Below, one piece after another: positions 36,172-48,682 of a DNA stretch of 64,000 bases. The stretch is taken from the NCBI RefSeq assembly GCF_000264905.1, contig NW_006763134.1, forward strand, positions 2,065,626 to 2,129,625. Direction: 5' to 3'. The notes below the pieces were generated by a model. That model did no database searches. It was not told the DNA's origin and saw only the letters and a program-made list of their open reading frames with translations. Numbering within the stretch: the stretch's first letter is position 1; each line of letters begins with the position of its first letter. This DNA comes from Stereum hirsutum FP-91666 SS1. Its lineage: Eukaryota; Basidiomycota; Agaricomycetes; Russulales; Stereaceae. Both the position numbers and the translations under genes were made by a program.

Positions 36172-37016
36172 CACTGGCACGAAGACATTCAAGAGCCGTT
36201 GCGCCACACAACGCTCAAGCTTATAAGGGCTGGCTAGTTCGTCACCCACGGTGTTCAATGTGTGCCTGACCTAAACGTATAAGGTTCAGTAGCGTAAAAC
36301 TCGCCAATCGCGATTCAACGACAGGTTTGATTGGGTGGTGGGATACTTACGTACATCAGATATACATTGCGCAACACGAGGCAGCACTCGCGCTGTGTCG
36401 AGACCAAGTTGGTGACCAACGCGAACGACACCACATGAGCCTCAGTACTCAGTACTCAGAAACTCGTAGGATCAGTACATATGTATATGTGAGCTTCGCA
36501 CAGCTTATAATATAAACGAGGAAAAAAAAGGCGGGGTAAAGGGCTGAGTATAGCGTGCGAACTTATATGGATCAATCCATGAAACATACTTACGCCACAC
36601 CGCCACACGCAAATCCCTGTGCCAACAGCCGTTTGCAAAATCATAGACCACTCGTAGAAACGACGTTATATAACGAGAAAAAAAGAACTGGTTCCTCCCA
36701 TACGGTTCACCAACGCCGACATCGACCCTTCTCTTCCCCAGCCATTCATTTATCGTGCGGATCCGAACGTCTGCAGCCATTTGGTGCTCGGGTGTAACAT
36801 CGTATGCGCTCCGCGGCCATATTCTCCCTCTGGATAAGCCCGTGCGCTGTTCAGTGGCCCATTCTCTTGTTGCCCTGAACAGATCTAATCCTCCGGCTAG
36901 AAGGGCACGACGAGCATAGCCATGCCACTCTCCTGAGCTTCAAAACATTGAAATTAGCAGAGCATCATTGTGTCAAGAATAGCTCACGCGGGGAGTTATA
37001 TGTACACCGTCATAAT
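36172..37016. other. Intergenic, upstream of the 7-TM gene
   Basis: 845 bp between the 7-TM start and the 3' end of the oxoglutarate dehydrogenase gene. A 91-codon minus frame at 36505-36780 has no recognisable feature. Nothing else seen. Confidence 0.5.
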
Positions 37017-40000
37017 CTACAGTCCTTCGAACGCACTGTTCAAAATCGTCTCCTGCTGTTGTTTATACAGCTTCCCCACCCCGGGCGCCGGAACGGCCTC
37101 CTCCTTCCTCCCAACAAACCTCAACCGACCAATTCCCAAATCCTCCATGACGCTCTCTATCCTAGAGCTTACATGCCCCCAAGCACCCTGGTTCCTTGGT
37201 TCTTCCTGCACCCAATATACGCTCGGATTAGAGCCGTATTCTTCGAGGACTTGCCTGAGCTGAGTGAAGGGGAATGGCGCAAGCTCTTCGATGCGGATGA
37301 TAGAAACTTGAGACTCAAGCGAGAGGGACTGCCTTTGCTTGACGAGGTCATGGTATATCTTTCCCGTGCAAAGAATGACTCGTTTGATAGAGGCAAGGTT
37401 CTCAGGCTGAAGAGGTTCGCGAAGGACGGGCTGGAAGCGGGTCGAGGGAGTGAGCTCTGATAGCAGCGACGCAGCGGCCTGTAAACGTGTGGTTTGGTAG
37501 GTAAGACTTCTGCATGAGAGCATGATATCGTAAGGTACGAACTGGGAGCCTAAGCAGCCCCTTTGGACCGGCTACGATCAAAGGCTTTCTATAATTTCGC
37601 TTGACCTGCCGTCTCAAAAGGTGGAAGTATTGAGCGGGCGTTGTGGGGAAGACGACATGCATATTGATGTTAGTCGGCTCATCGTTCAGCGAGTAACGAT
37701 CATTCGTGAGCTGAAGAAGATATCAGCATCATTATTAAGAGCCGATGGCGAGCAATGAGTGTCATGAGAACGGACCTGGAGGAATCGTTCAATTCGCGAA
37801 GAAGAGTGTTCGGGCCCGGCGCCATCGAGACCATGGGGTAGAAGCATGACAAGGCCGCTCTGTTTGAGCCATTTCGCTACACGACCCCGAATCTCATTAG
37901 TTCAAGTTCGTCATGGAATAGAGCTGTAGACTCACTCTCTGAAGAGGAGATGAAGGTGTCTATGATAATCTGGGGTTTGTTAGCTAATACCTATCGAAAG
38001 TCGACTTATGCTTATGTGTACCTGTGCACCGTTGAAAAAATCGCCGAACTTGAAACACCAGGGTCAGTCGAGTTCTTCCCATGCGCCGTCGCACGCAGAA
38101 ACTCACCTGAGCCTCCCAGATTGGTAGCATATTGGGCTTCTCCCAACTAAGTCCATACTCGAACTAGGAGCGAGCACTTTTCCATTAGTATAGATCGTAC
38201 AGGCTCATGGAAAGGTGCTTACGCCGAGTACTGCCATCTCACTCAGGGAGCCTGAGGGTATTACCAAAATCAGGAACGAGAATTATCGCCACTCGAGAAG
38301 AGAGAGACTGACTGTTTGCGAGCTCTAGCCTACCCTTCGAATCTAGTTCGACGTTGAGAGGAACGGTCACCTGCTCCGTCTTCTGGTCTACGAACATCGC
38401 ATGACTAAAAGAGATTGTCGCAAGATGAATTCAGAGGCAAGCAGTAGGTTAGATATTCAACTGACCGTTGACTGAAAGTCCCGCGCCCGACGTCCTGTCC
38501 CGATATTCGAATGTCGTTACCTTCCAGCATGATCGAGCCAAATGCCATAGCCTACGTCAAGTTGTCCATCAGTAATGGGACGATCTTGTCGTCCCAGCCA
38601 GTGCTCAAAGATAGATTCCGCACCTCAGCAGTCGCCCAATCCAACCCTTTACCACTCTCGATAGCCTGTAGCCGATGCTTGACATGCCTCTGCAACCGCG
38701 GATGGATCTCCTGTAGTACACAATATAAAGCTATTGTGAGCTCTCTCTCTCATACAATGACCTCTACAACCTCGTAAAACAGAGGATGGCAACTCACGAA
38801 ATTCTCCCCAACCTTAACACTCGCCCTCCCCACGCTCTCTAACACACCCTTTTCCACACCCGTATCCGGATCATTCTGCGCCTCCGAACTCGCGGGCCAG
38901 ACCATCGAGCTCCACTGGTCCTTCAGCATATTCGCAGATGGGACTTCGTCTGCGTTAGACGCAGATTTGGCCAGCTCGGCTTCGAGATGGGATTTGTAGG
39001 CCTTCCGAACGGAGGTCGCGGTGGAAGAGGTAATGACTTCATCTGCCTGTGGAAGTTGAAACGGTCGCATTAGGGTCAGAGGTTTAGATCGTTTGGAACG
39101 AAACAAATCATGGAAGGGACGTACAACAAGCTTCTCCTCATAGAGCGTCGGCACCGACTTTCGAGACCGAATTTGCTCATACATGAGTGGTTGGGTGAAG
39201 GCCGGTTCATCGAGCTCGTTGTGACCCCTATACATTTCTCATGATAAGTCCGAAGGTGCGTGTGATCAGAGGTGTACACTTACCAGCGGCGGTAGACAAG
39301 AAGATCGATGATTACATCCTGTGGGACGCCACACGTCAGCACCTGACACTGCACACCGCCAAAGAGAACGTATGAGTGACGGACCTTGCGGAAGTGATTC
39401 CTGTACTTGAACGCTGTTTCGACCGCTCTTGCCACATCTGAAGTACGAATCAGCGTGGTCGATGAGATTTTACGACTGAGGTTGGTACTGACCTTCCGGG
39501 TGGTCCCCATTCACGTGTAGGACGGGCGCGTGAATCATCTTGCCAATATCTGAGCAGTAAAGCGAGGATCGAGCACCGGAGGCCGGAGTGGTATAACCGA
39601 TACTGGAATGAACAGAGTTCATGGTCAACTTCACATATCGACAGTACGCCACATATACTGACTTGTTATTGACGACGATATGAACGGAGCCTCCGACGCT
39701 GAAATGGGGCAAATTGCCTGAATTACGGCACCATTAGGTTTAGATCGTCTCCACTAGACGAAACGACGTTGGTGAAAACTCACTGAGGCCCAAGCCCTCC
39801 ATAACGATGCCTTGACCAGTAAAACTCGCATCACCGTGTAGCTGAACACACATGACCTTGTCGCCTAGCATGCAATCATCGGGCGAAGTATGCAATAAGG
39901 AGTATTGCTTCGCGCGAGTCTTGCCTAGTGCGATCGGGTTTATAGCTTCCAGGTGAGAGGGATTAGGGAGAAGTGAGACCTTTACGGGATGTGTGGCGCC

Positions 40001-41099
40001 TTCGTAGTTCAAGCTCGGGGATGCAACTGTGAGTGTTGGTGAATGTGCCCACCAACGACAATGAGGAGTCAAGAAACATGAAGGAAGGATTAAGGAAGGA
40101 TTGAACACTGACCGAGATGGCTAATCACATCGCCTGAGGCTCCTAACTCTTCAGGAAACTCGAAGCCACCTTTGATCTTGTTGAACAGAGCGGCTGGTGA
40201 GAACTCCAAGAGACCGGTGAGCAAGTTCAAACGGCCACGATGAGGCATTCCGAGAACGATATGCTCTACGCCAGCTGTTCGACAAATATACATCAGTAGG
40301 ACAATAGGGGCATCGACTATGTGGCACAAACCTTGCGCCGACACTTGGAACAGCGTATCAAGTGCCGGAATCATTGACTCGCCACCTTCCAATCCGTACC
40401 TCTTCAAATTCGGAAACTTCGCCTGTAAAAACTGATCAAACACCTCGCTCTGTGTCAACAATTCGTGTATCCTCGATTTGCGCTTCTTCGCCTCGTCCTG
40501 CTCCTCCGCCGAGGTCGCGCTCTTTGACTCGAGCATATGCGAGAACCATAGCCTCTCTGTCTTACTAGGTGAATGCATGTACTCGTATGCGATCCTTCCG
40601 ACATATATTCCGCGTAAATGCCTCACGATCTCTTCCAGCGTCCAGAAATCCTCTTCGGAATCGGTAACAGAATTCGTTGTGGCACTGGAGGACGTCCCGA
40701 CGGGTTTGTCCCAGATGATACCGTTGATGTTGTACTTCGCAGCTGGGTCGACAAGTCCATATCTTGTAGGGTCGAGCGCGGCAACTTCTTCGCGTTGGAG
40801 AAGGTCGAGGGGGTCGATCCGAGCAGCTCGGTGGCCGTGAGTGCGGAGAGAGTCGACATAACGCATCAGTGGGGCATTGGCTGTCCTATTACGCAACTGT
40901 TCTGGTGAGTCTACAGGAGCAGCTGTGTTATTTGGAGGGTTTATGTTAGGGCATAATAGGGGTCCTTACAGTCCGGTAGTGTGAACTCTCTAGGCTTGCG
41001 GAAACCAAAGGACTCATCGTGGTAAAACCTCATAGACGCCGGTATGCAACGAACAGAAAGTTGGCGCGTCGGACGCGCCAACACAGTTAGAGAAGCCAT
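37017..41099 (-). CDS. KGD1: 2-oxoglutarate dehydrogenase E1 component, mitochondrial
   Basis: Thiamine-diphosphate enzyme of the TCA cycle that decarboxylates 2-oxoglutarate and transfers succinyl to the E2 subunit in the mitochondrial matrix. The ATG at 41099 opens [20 protein letters not shown], an Arg-rich, acid-free targeting presequence. Then: the E1 N-terminal domain ([40 protein letters not shown]); the E1 core ([31 protein letters not shown]); the ThDP-binding stretch [20 protein letters not shown] with [14 protein letters not shown]; the conserved [20 protein letters not shown] and [20 protein letters not shown]; and the C-terminal domain [20 protein letters not shown] with [25 protein letters not shown] and [20 protein letters not shown]. 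It ends LNSAFEGL. About 14 exons. No break seen. Confidence 0.96.
41061..41081. repeat. 21-bp near-perfect palindrome in the OGDH 5' coding region
   Basis: TTGGCGCGTC and GACGCGCCAA are perfect inverted 10-mers around one central base. It begins 18 nt inside the coding sequence and overlaps the presequence codons LARPTRQ. In the mRNA it could form a GC-rich hairpin with an 8-bp stem and 5-nt loop. Confidence 0.8.
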
Positions 41100-42177
41100 A
41101 TTTGTAGTCGTCGTTCAAAGTAGACGTTCGAATATGACTTCCTGGCTAAGTCATGAGCAACCAACAAATGATGTCTTCCCAAACTTGAATGCCAACTACC
41201 GCCGCTGTGAAGCGTTGGTTTAAAAAGTCAGTAGGTATAGGCTGTGGGATTGGATAACCACTCACGTTCAATGTTGTAGTGGTACGGTGGGAAGTCACAG
41301 ACGACGTCGAACGCGTCTATTGTCGCTTGCATGAGTACGATGGTCCGGCCGTGAGCTGGCACGGTGTTTGGTTCTCAAACAGGGGAGGTCTCGTGAGCCT
41401 TCGTGTAGCGTGAGAGAGTTGTTGCCTGGTGTGGCGTCAAACGCCACTTCACTTGCCCGGGGTCCGGGGAAATGGACAGTTTATGACGAGAATCATCCAA
41501 AAAAAAGGCTCGGAAGCGAAAGGGGAAGTGTTATCTGGAAATACTATCTCATAGGGTCATGGTGGTTCATTGAAGAGAAGAATATCGTCTACAAGTTACA
41601 CTTCAGGGTCATCTTGAAGCTTAGATCTTGGGGTTATCGGCATATTCCGACAGCGCCACACCAGTCGCATCGCTACGATGGGTTCGAGTCGAACTCTACA
41701 ACCAACCACTTGGTCAAGGTTACGTCCCGCAGACTCCACGTCTGATACGGTCATCCTGGGTGAATAATGTGTCTTCTTGTAGTGCTGTGGAAATATGTCT
41801 AGGTGGCCCACAGTTTGTGAGACTGTAAACTTGGCTAAGACTCGATCTGGATGCGTTTCGAGCACGTCGTTTCTCGACTGCTCACGATTTTCTGGCTGGG
41901 TGATTCCCTCTGGTGTTCCTCTGGTGTTCCCGTCGAGCTACTCAAATACTCATAGCTATGCTGCAATCCACGAAGCAACCACAAAGCGATGCGAAGAACG
42001 CGTGACGTCATGCACGCTGCCAGCACCGCCGCCTTCTGTCCCTTTGCTTGTTGATGAGCTCCTCAGCGTCTAACAGTTGTTTATATACACACGACCCCGC
42101 CATCATTGGACCACATCTATGCCTCTCTACCATCCTCTTACCACAAACGTATCCACCCGGTGCAATAACTCTTCTCA
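41100..42177. promoter_or_regulatory. Divergent promoter region, OGDH / receiver-fusion gene
   Basis: 1,078 bp between two divergent start codons. TATATA at 42082-42087 lies about 95 bp upstream of the receiver-fusion ATG and could be its TATA box. The plus-strand frame 41368-41745 has no conserved features. Confidence 0.45.
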
Positions 42178-43810
42178 ATGGCGGAGGCCGTCGCTGCCAT
42201 CGCTCTCTACCAACCTGTATACCATGTAATCTGGACGATCCTCAGCGGTGCTTACACTGTATGTGACGGCGTGCGGACGAGGAGGAAAGAGCTGCGATGT
42301 CTTCTCGACCGGTGTCGTGATCTCTTGCTCGAACTGGGAAAGGTTCTGCATCGAGAATCTGTACCTACGAGTATGAAGGAGAACCTCGAGGCTGTCGCGA
42401 GGTAAGCCTGCCATGTCTAGGAGCTATCATAATATTCAGGGTGGATATTAATACATCGTTCATCATTCATCATTTTTTTGGATAGGGCAGTGAAGATGGC
42501 GGGAGATGTCGCCCTCTTCGTGCGGCGACAAGGCTTCTGGTGGTGCTTGGTTCACTCCGGCGACATCGATCGCAGTATCATTGCTGTGAAAACGGCTATC
42601 GATGATGCTTTCACTGAATTCAATGTTGGTCTTAGCCTCCGTCCTCTCTATTGCACTTCCGTCTCAACAGACTTTGACTATCCGGATAGATCGTTGCCCA
42701 TGCAGATAACGCAGAATTCCAGGCACGAGTGGAGAACGCACGACGACAGGATCATGCCGATATCTCGCAAACATTACAAGATATCGGTGGTCAGAATCGT
42801 CGGGTAGAGCGGTTGCTGGTAGGGCTAGCTCAGGTGTGTGTATCACACCCCTTGTTCATGCAGAAGTGTGCAGCTTACTGGAGAACGGTTCAGCAATTGA
42901 CCGTCCAGAGTCCCATCGAGGCCACGACAACAATAGCTGTGGACGTTTCACACTCCAACCCTGTCAACATACCTCTTACCATCAACCCTCAAAGTACCGC
43001 GAGAGCGAATGTCAGACTACCTCCGCGTCGGAGGTCTGGCTTACGGCAGGCGGCATACGTCCCGTCATGGACCGTTCCACCTCGTGTATTGCTGGTCGAG
43101 GACGACCCTTTGTGCAGGATGTTATCCAGTAAGATCCTCACCATCTTCGGATGTACAATTCATGTGGCAGTGGACGGGTTGGCGGCGGTCGTCAAGATGA
43201 ATTTCGAAAAGTACGACTTGGTTTTGATGGTACGCGCAAGTGAATCATCGCTTTGTGTTGTTTGCGACACTGACAGATTTGCTTTGCCAGGACATCATGC
43301 TGCCAAAACGAGACGGTATATCGGCAACGGTGTTAATCAGGGAGTTCGATAATCTCACGCCTATCATCTCGATGACGAGCAACATGAAGCCGAACGACGT
43401 TATGACTTATATTCGCTCTGGTACTCCCCTCTTCACAACCCCGTCTTTGTGATATGACTTCAAGTGCTGAGATATTGATCGCTCATTGTCATTGGCAGGC
43501 ATGAACGATGTTCTTCCGAAGCCGTTCACAAAGGAAGGACTGAGGGGTGTTCTCGAGGTGAGTTTTCATGACGGTCGGACTCGTTGCGGCCTGTCCATGC
43601 CAGTGTATTCTACAGAAGTCTGATTATTGTACGACTCTATAGAAATATCTTTCGGCAGCACAATTGGCCACGAGCTCATCTACTGGGACTATGCTTCCCG
43701 ACTCGTCAATAAGGCTACCGCAATCACACTCTGCAACCACTCGGCCGAATGTGACAAGGTTCAAATCATACCCTACTTGTGCGTCGCGGACCATCAGCGT
43801 CATTGGATGA
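42178..43810 (+). CDS. MLKL/HeLo-like helical-bundle protein fused to a Skn7/Prr1-type receiver domain
   Basis: Spliced model of 399 residues: exons 42178-42401, 42486-42624, 42690-42833, 42894-43229, 43291-43420, 43499-43557 and 43643-43810; total length is a multiple of three. Residues 1-121 are helical with the layout of the MLKL-like four-helix N-terminal domain of Agaricomycete proteins (RKELRCLLDRCRDLLLELGK; VRRQGFWWCLVHSGDIDRSI; AIDDAFTEFN). Residues 122-169 predict a long helix (brace or coiled coil), followed by a Pro/Arg-rich linker. From residue 234 there is a receiver domain very close to Skn7/Prr1: acidic pair in LLVEDDPLC, phospho-acceptor Asp282 (DIMLPKRDG), Thr310 (ISMTSN) and Lys332 (VLPKPF), all present. 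The HSF-type DNA-binding domain of Skn7/Prr1 is absent. A splice at 43751/43818 could give a different C-terminus ending near 44010. The receiver call is secure; the N-domain call is by pattern. Confidence 0.8.
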
Positions 43811-44514
43811 TTTTGTAGACGCGTGTGGGGCCCGGGGAATCTGTCTCATGGGAACACATAGTATCGGTATTGCAGAACTTAGTGGATTCAGCTTCTCTGG
43901 ATACTGGCTTGTGGCCAAAAATGAGGATATGTTATCACTTCGAAGCTCATCTGCGCGTCCCTCCGAGTTCTCTGTTTGATGCGTATAATCTTCTTTTTTC
44001 TGTTTCTTAGGGCTTTAGGGGTTCTCGACCCATTCATCCATTTCTAGGATATGCCATTCTGGTATGCTTTTCCTTGTATACGTTTTACTGTACGATGTCG
44101 CTATATATTGCAAGTATGCTCTTGCTGATGATCAAACTTCAAGTTTCGTGGCCCAACACTGGTAAGTTACCAGTGTGGCGTCCGGGAGAACGCGGAACCT
44201 TGTGGGTCACTCAGGCTGCAGTTCGCCAGTCCCACAGCGGGATCTCTGTTTTTGGACCAGTTGTCTCTGCTTGATCCCCTTCTCATTATTCGTGAGACTG
44301 GGCCTCCTTGCTTGGACTGCTCTGACATGGGTGCTCTTCCGTACCCCGCGGAGTGTACGCGTGATGACGTGGGCAATTTCGATCCAATTGATCGTCGTCG
44401 AAATGACAGCATGGGATTCGCATTGGCAGAGGCGCATATATAAACCACCCTCTCTCTCGTTCTCGATGGTTCCTCCTTCCTCACTCCCATCAGCTTCGCA
44501 ATCATAAAGCAAAA
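43811..44514. promoter_or_regulatory. Promoter region of the MAPEG gene
   Basis: About 700 bp, possibly including the last exon of an alternative receiver-fusion transcript (43819-44010). A canonical TATATAAA lies at 44437-44444, 71 bp before the MAPEG start codon. Confidence 0.5.
44437..44444 (+). promoter_or_regulatory. TATA box of the MAPEG gene
   Basis: TATATAAA, 71 bp upstream of the ATG at 44515, followed by a CT-rich stretch typical of fungal transcription starts. Confidence 0.65.
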
Positions 44515-45499
44515 ATGCCCATCACAATCAACTCTCCTCTGTCGCTGTACTCGATTCCTGCCGTCTGGTTGATTGGCTTCTATCCTTTCAACGCCAAAGT
44601 ACGCACTTTTCTCTGTTTATCTTTCATATGATTCTGATTTGGGTCCCGTATACACTCAGTTCAGATTGATTAAGAACACCATTGGATGGGACAAGTGAGC
44701 ACGCACGACGAATACACTACACGCGCAGACGGTGATATTGACGAATGATACATGATGCTGCCCGCGTTCGCCCAGCGTGCAGCCAAGACAGAATCGGGAT
44801 CGTGTGGCTGCGAAAGCACCACAAATCTTGGGCAAGGTGGATAGGTACCAGGGAGCACATGATGTAGGTGTCTTTACTCGTATTGGCAGTGTTTTGCACA
44901 GTGCAAGCTGACTGAAGTCATGTAGAATGGGCACGAGATTTTCCCGCTCTGGGCTGCTGCTGTGGTGAGTCCCTGCGTCGTGGCCTGATTGTATTGAGTT
45001 TGAGCTTGACATGACTTCGCATAAGCTCGCAGGAAACTACGCGGGTCTCAGTCAATCCACACTGAATGCATTCTCCCTCACGTTGTATGTTCAAGCTTCT
45101 TTCATCCGAACGAGCTTTCGGATATTATGCTGCGGCTTGACGGCTTTCTACATTCCCATGTTCTGATCATTTTAACACCCCCAGTGTTGGCCTTCGCCTT
45201 CTTTACAACTACATATACATCAACCAGTCCTCGCGGGGATCGAGCGCAGCCAGGTTTGTGATCCGGTATTCTCCATTCCCAGTCTGCTACTAACCACTAC
45301 ATCGTCATGGTCTCTCAACTGTAGGAGTCTTACATACTTCGGCGGACTTCGTGAGTATTCCAGGCTCCCTATCATGCTGAGTTGCAGTATCCAGAGAGGT
45401 ATAGTACTTGTACTGACTGCTGTGGCTTTGATCCTACCCACAACAGTCACGCCTCTGGGGCTGTTTGTCGCAGCCGTGAACAATCTCCACCAGTTGTAA
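44515..45499 (+). CDS. MAPEG-family membrane protein
   Basis: Membrane-associated protein in eicosanoid and glutathione metabolism family; members are small four-helix membrane proteins, often glutathione transferases or peroxidases. The ATG at 44515 opens MPITINSPLSLYSIPAVWLI. After short introns come DRVAAKAPQILGKVDRYQGA, HDNGHEIFPLWAAAVLAGNY (the family core), AGLSQSTLNAFSLTFVGLRL, YNYIYINQSSRGSSAARSLT, YFGG and GIVLVLTAVALILPTTVTPL, ending AAVNNLHQL. About 155 residues, the usual length. Exon boundaries: 44515-44599, about 44661-44694, 44775-44870, 44925-44963, 45028-45084, 45185-45252, 45324-45350 and 45400-45499. Assignment good; substrate unknown. Confidence 0.85.
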
Positions 45500-45885
45500 G
45501 GGTCTGGGTCATGAGTGAACGGGATGATTCTACATCTAGACAACAACCTGTATGTTTCTCTGTGCTCGAAAACTTTTCGCAAAATATTGCAGGACCATTA
45601 CCGCTCTTATATGAGGTGCAGAGAAGACATGGCAACAAACCCCGAGGTGACGTGAAAGTACTAGTTCTGGCTGATATTATTGATTATGTCTACAGTTCAA
45701 GATAATTATACGCTACAGTATTGGTTGTAAGAAATACAGTAAATCGGATAAGTAGGGTACTAAGCTAAGAAGCCGCCCGTACTACGGATTCAGTGTCCAC
45801 AATCACATCGTCCAACAAACATCACAGCCTATGGGTATCAAGTCCAAACCAGCAAATAGCAATAAGGTACGAAGGACGCCATTGT
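45500..45885. other. Convergent 3' flanks
   Basis: 386 bp between the convergent MAPEG and Gly/Ser-rich protein genes. Nothing recognised. Confidence 0.5.
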
Positions 45886-47078
45886 TTAGAGAAAACGAAA
45901 CCACTGCCTCAAACACGCGAACACCCAAATCGCCAGCATGATATTCAGACTCATGCCACCGCCGAGTCTTATCGAGTAGGCAGCATCCACAAGCGGGACG
46001 GCCTGTCCTATCGTGTCGTTCAGACACGTCATGAAGAGCTGATCCATCGAGCCCAAAGATGGCAGAGGCGTCTGCGATCCAGTCGCCGTACTGTTAGAAT
46101 CAGCAGTGGTGTTGAAGACAGAGCTGTCGTTGTACCCGTCCATGGTGAGAACGAGGGTACTGGCGCGATAGTATTGAATCGCCTGCTCCGGTCGAGGATA
46201 TGAGATCGCGTCGGATGGTGAGGATGAGTTGAATGTGGAGTTGGAGGCGTATAGGAATGCGGAGGAAGAAGATGTCGAATTATTGATCATCGAGCAGTTA
46301 TATTGGATGAGTGGAATGAGGGCAGAGACTGTGACGTTATCGCCCAGTAGCCTGAATTGGACGGCATCAGAGGCGTTGGAGAAGAAAGCGGCTTCGACGA
46401 GAGCACCGCCAGGACGAGAGTCGTTGGTGGGAGCACCGTACTGTGTAACACGACAAGATGAGTACGAAACTATGGCTTCGGGATGCTGAGAACGTACTTC
46501 GTTCTCTACTTCGTAGTAAGGGGTCGGTCGAGAGCTCCAGACGATGGGCCAGAAGTAATAAGGGAGTCCTCGCTGGGATACTCCTACGGTAGAGTAACCT
46601 GGGTATCCGCTTCCATACCGTCTGATTGTGTGAATACGCAATTATTAGCCTGCATTCAACTCATACCTAGAAGCGATAAAAACACTTACGAGCTCCCGTA
46701 AACCTCTGCTCTCGTTCCTCCGCCCGCGGTCCTACCCGCGAACGCCTGTCCACTGGGGATCGTGCTCGCCTTGCCTCCTCCACTTCCGTATGTCGTGACG
46801 GAGGTCTTCCCTGATGAGAGACCTTTGACGGAGACGGAAGATGATTTTGAGGATGCAAGAACCGATCCCGAGCTGGAGCCGGACTTTGACGAAGAGGATG
46901 AACCCTTGGAGCTTGAGCTTGACGAACTCTTTCCACCGGAAGAGCCATGACCTCCACCTCCTTTCCGGCGGGTGAGGATAGAGGAGGAGGGAGACGACGT
47001 GGACGAAAAGGTATCGCGATCTTTCTGCTCTGGGTTGAGAATGGGATTGGAGATGAGAGTGATAAACATAAATGACAC
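45886..47078 (-). CDS. Gly/Ser-rich cell-surface-type protein with C-terminal hydrophobic anchor
   Basis: I do not know a name for it, but the layout is familiar from Agaricomycete predicted proteins. A low-complexity KGGGGHGSSGGKSSSSSSSK region (46800-46960) is followed, after an intron, by a conserved RYGSGYPGYSTVGVSQRGLP block with YYFWPIVW. After a second short intron comes YGAPTNDSRPGGALVEAAFF. A long Asn/Ser/Thr-rich domain with many N-x-S/T sequons (SMINNSTSSSS, SNSTFNSSS) follows, and the protein ends in a hydrophobic stretch SLNIMLAIWVFACLRQWFRF. Together this suggests a glycosylated, secreted or surface-anchored protein. The start codon is uncertain: MSFMFITLIS at 47078 is not a convincing signal peptide and a further upstream exon is possible. 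Confidence 0.65.
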
Positions 47079-48682
47079 TCGTTCAAAGATGATAGGAAAG
47101 ATGTGGTGTTGAAAAGAACATATCCCTGCAATCCTTGTGGTTTATCTACTCACGTTGAGTGTATGGCAGTACTTCCCGATAAAACAAAAGCAGTGGGTCC
47201 TTGTTCTGTTTAGAAGTATTGGAAGGACAGGAACGGACAGCTGACAGATCAGTTAGGTGCAGAGGCTACCGTGGTATTCTTATCGGAGCGCCCATCCTCA
47301 TGCATGTGCGAAACACGAACATAGTCGAGAAGGACAGTCTATAACAGACTGGAACACTGGTGACGGAAGCAGTGAGAGCACCGCCTCATTGTGTGGCGGC
47401 ACAGCTACATAGCAGAGCACAGACTTCTGCATGACGATCTCCAATATGATGAGAATTCTAGCGCCAAGACACCCTGTAGCAGCCATTGTAGGATCCCCCT
47501 GTGTAATGCATACGCCGGATACGGAGCCGACAGTACTTGCAGGAGCATATTGACTTTGTATTGACTCTTCCAACATCATCTGAATCGGTGTATCTGACTG
47601 AACTGCCAAGCTCGGTTCAGGCATTACTGTCGGCCGGTGGAGTGACCAGAAAAGCACATTAGCAGATTTTATCAGTCTGCCGCCAATCCATAAGGCAGAG
47701 TTAACGCAAGAAAAAGATACAGATTGGAGAAAGTATGGCAAGAGAAAGAGAGAGAAAGAGTCGCGGCAGCTCCCGAGGTCATCTTTAAGTACCGCGTATT
47801 ATTCCCACGTTTCGAAGGCTATGATCGTAGCGCCCTGTAGTGCCCCTTCGATTGCTATGCACCATACCGCCCGTCAGTTCTCTGGACAGCAGAACCTACC
47901 CGTTGTATGCAGTCCTACTAGATACGGTCTGTTGGCAGACCTCACATCTGGAGCAGTCTGAGTCTCACCGTTAGCTGTGGCATCTACCTGCAAAGAGGTC
48001 CCATACTTCCATCGTTGCGGGGCCACACTGTTGCCGAGCGTGGTATTTAACGGAGCAAACAACACGAAGGATGGATCCGTACATTTTCAGAGATTCTCTC
48101 TGGCAAGTTATGGTGCATGGCCGGGGCCGAGGTGGTATTCCGATGATTATAACGCAAGAACGAAAACTAGGCAACATACGTAAAGAATAATTTTTAAGGA
48201 TGCAGTGGGAAAGAGATGAGAAAGATGGTGGACAAAACAGGGGAAACCGAAACGAGGACAAGACCAGAGGTGCAAGACAGCACAGAACAAAGTGGGAACA
48301 AACCGTTGAGTTAGTCACTTTATATAGATGGTTAGCGATGGACGAGATGGACGAATGGATATAGTGGAACGAGCGGATGTCGTTGAGCAGGACGGGCAAA
48401 AATATATGTAGGGATGGATCAGTCGATGAGACAGACTAACCCATGAGTGAGTACGACAATGTATGATATAGGAAGGATGAATGAGAAGGCAGGAGACCAC
48501 TATAATACCAATGATACAAACTAACGAGGGGGAGGGAAAACAGGGTCCGCGGGACTACAGGCGAAGAATATTCACAGGCGAGCAAACAACAGTGCCCAAG
48601 TGGACACCTACTCTAGGTAATAAACACACAGAGGCGACAAAGCCCGCAAAACAGTCCAAGTCAATAAATCAAGACACCATAA
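47079..48682. other. Intergenic region with unassigned minus-strand frames
   Basis: 1.6 kb. Minus frames at 47298-47741 (147 codons) and 47874-48065 (63 codons) have non-repetitive translations but no motif I recognise. The second could splice at a GTAGGT donor near 47901. I keep them as possibilities only. Confidence 0.35.

Noticed and set aside
41620..41720. Possible tRNA from a GGTTCGAGTC B-box-like sequence
   Set aside because: T-stem bases do not pair and no acceptor or D arm can be drawn on either strand.
43616..43642. Ending the receiver-fusion protein at 43642 (KSDYCTTL)
   Set aside because: The later acceptor at 43642/43643 restores LEKYL, the expected last helix of a Skn7/Prr1-type receiver.
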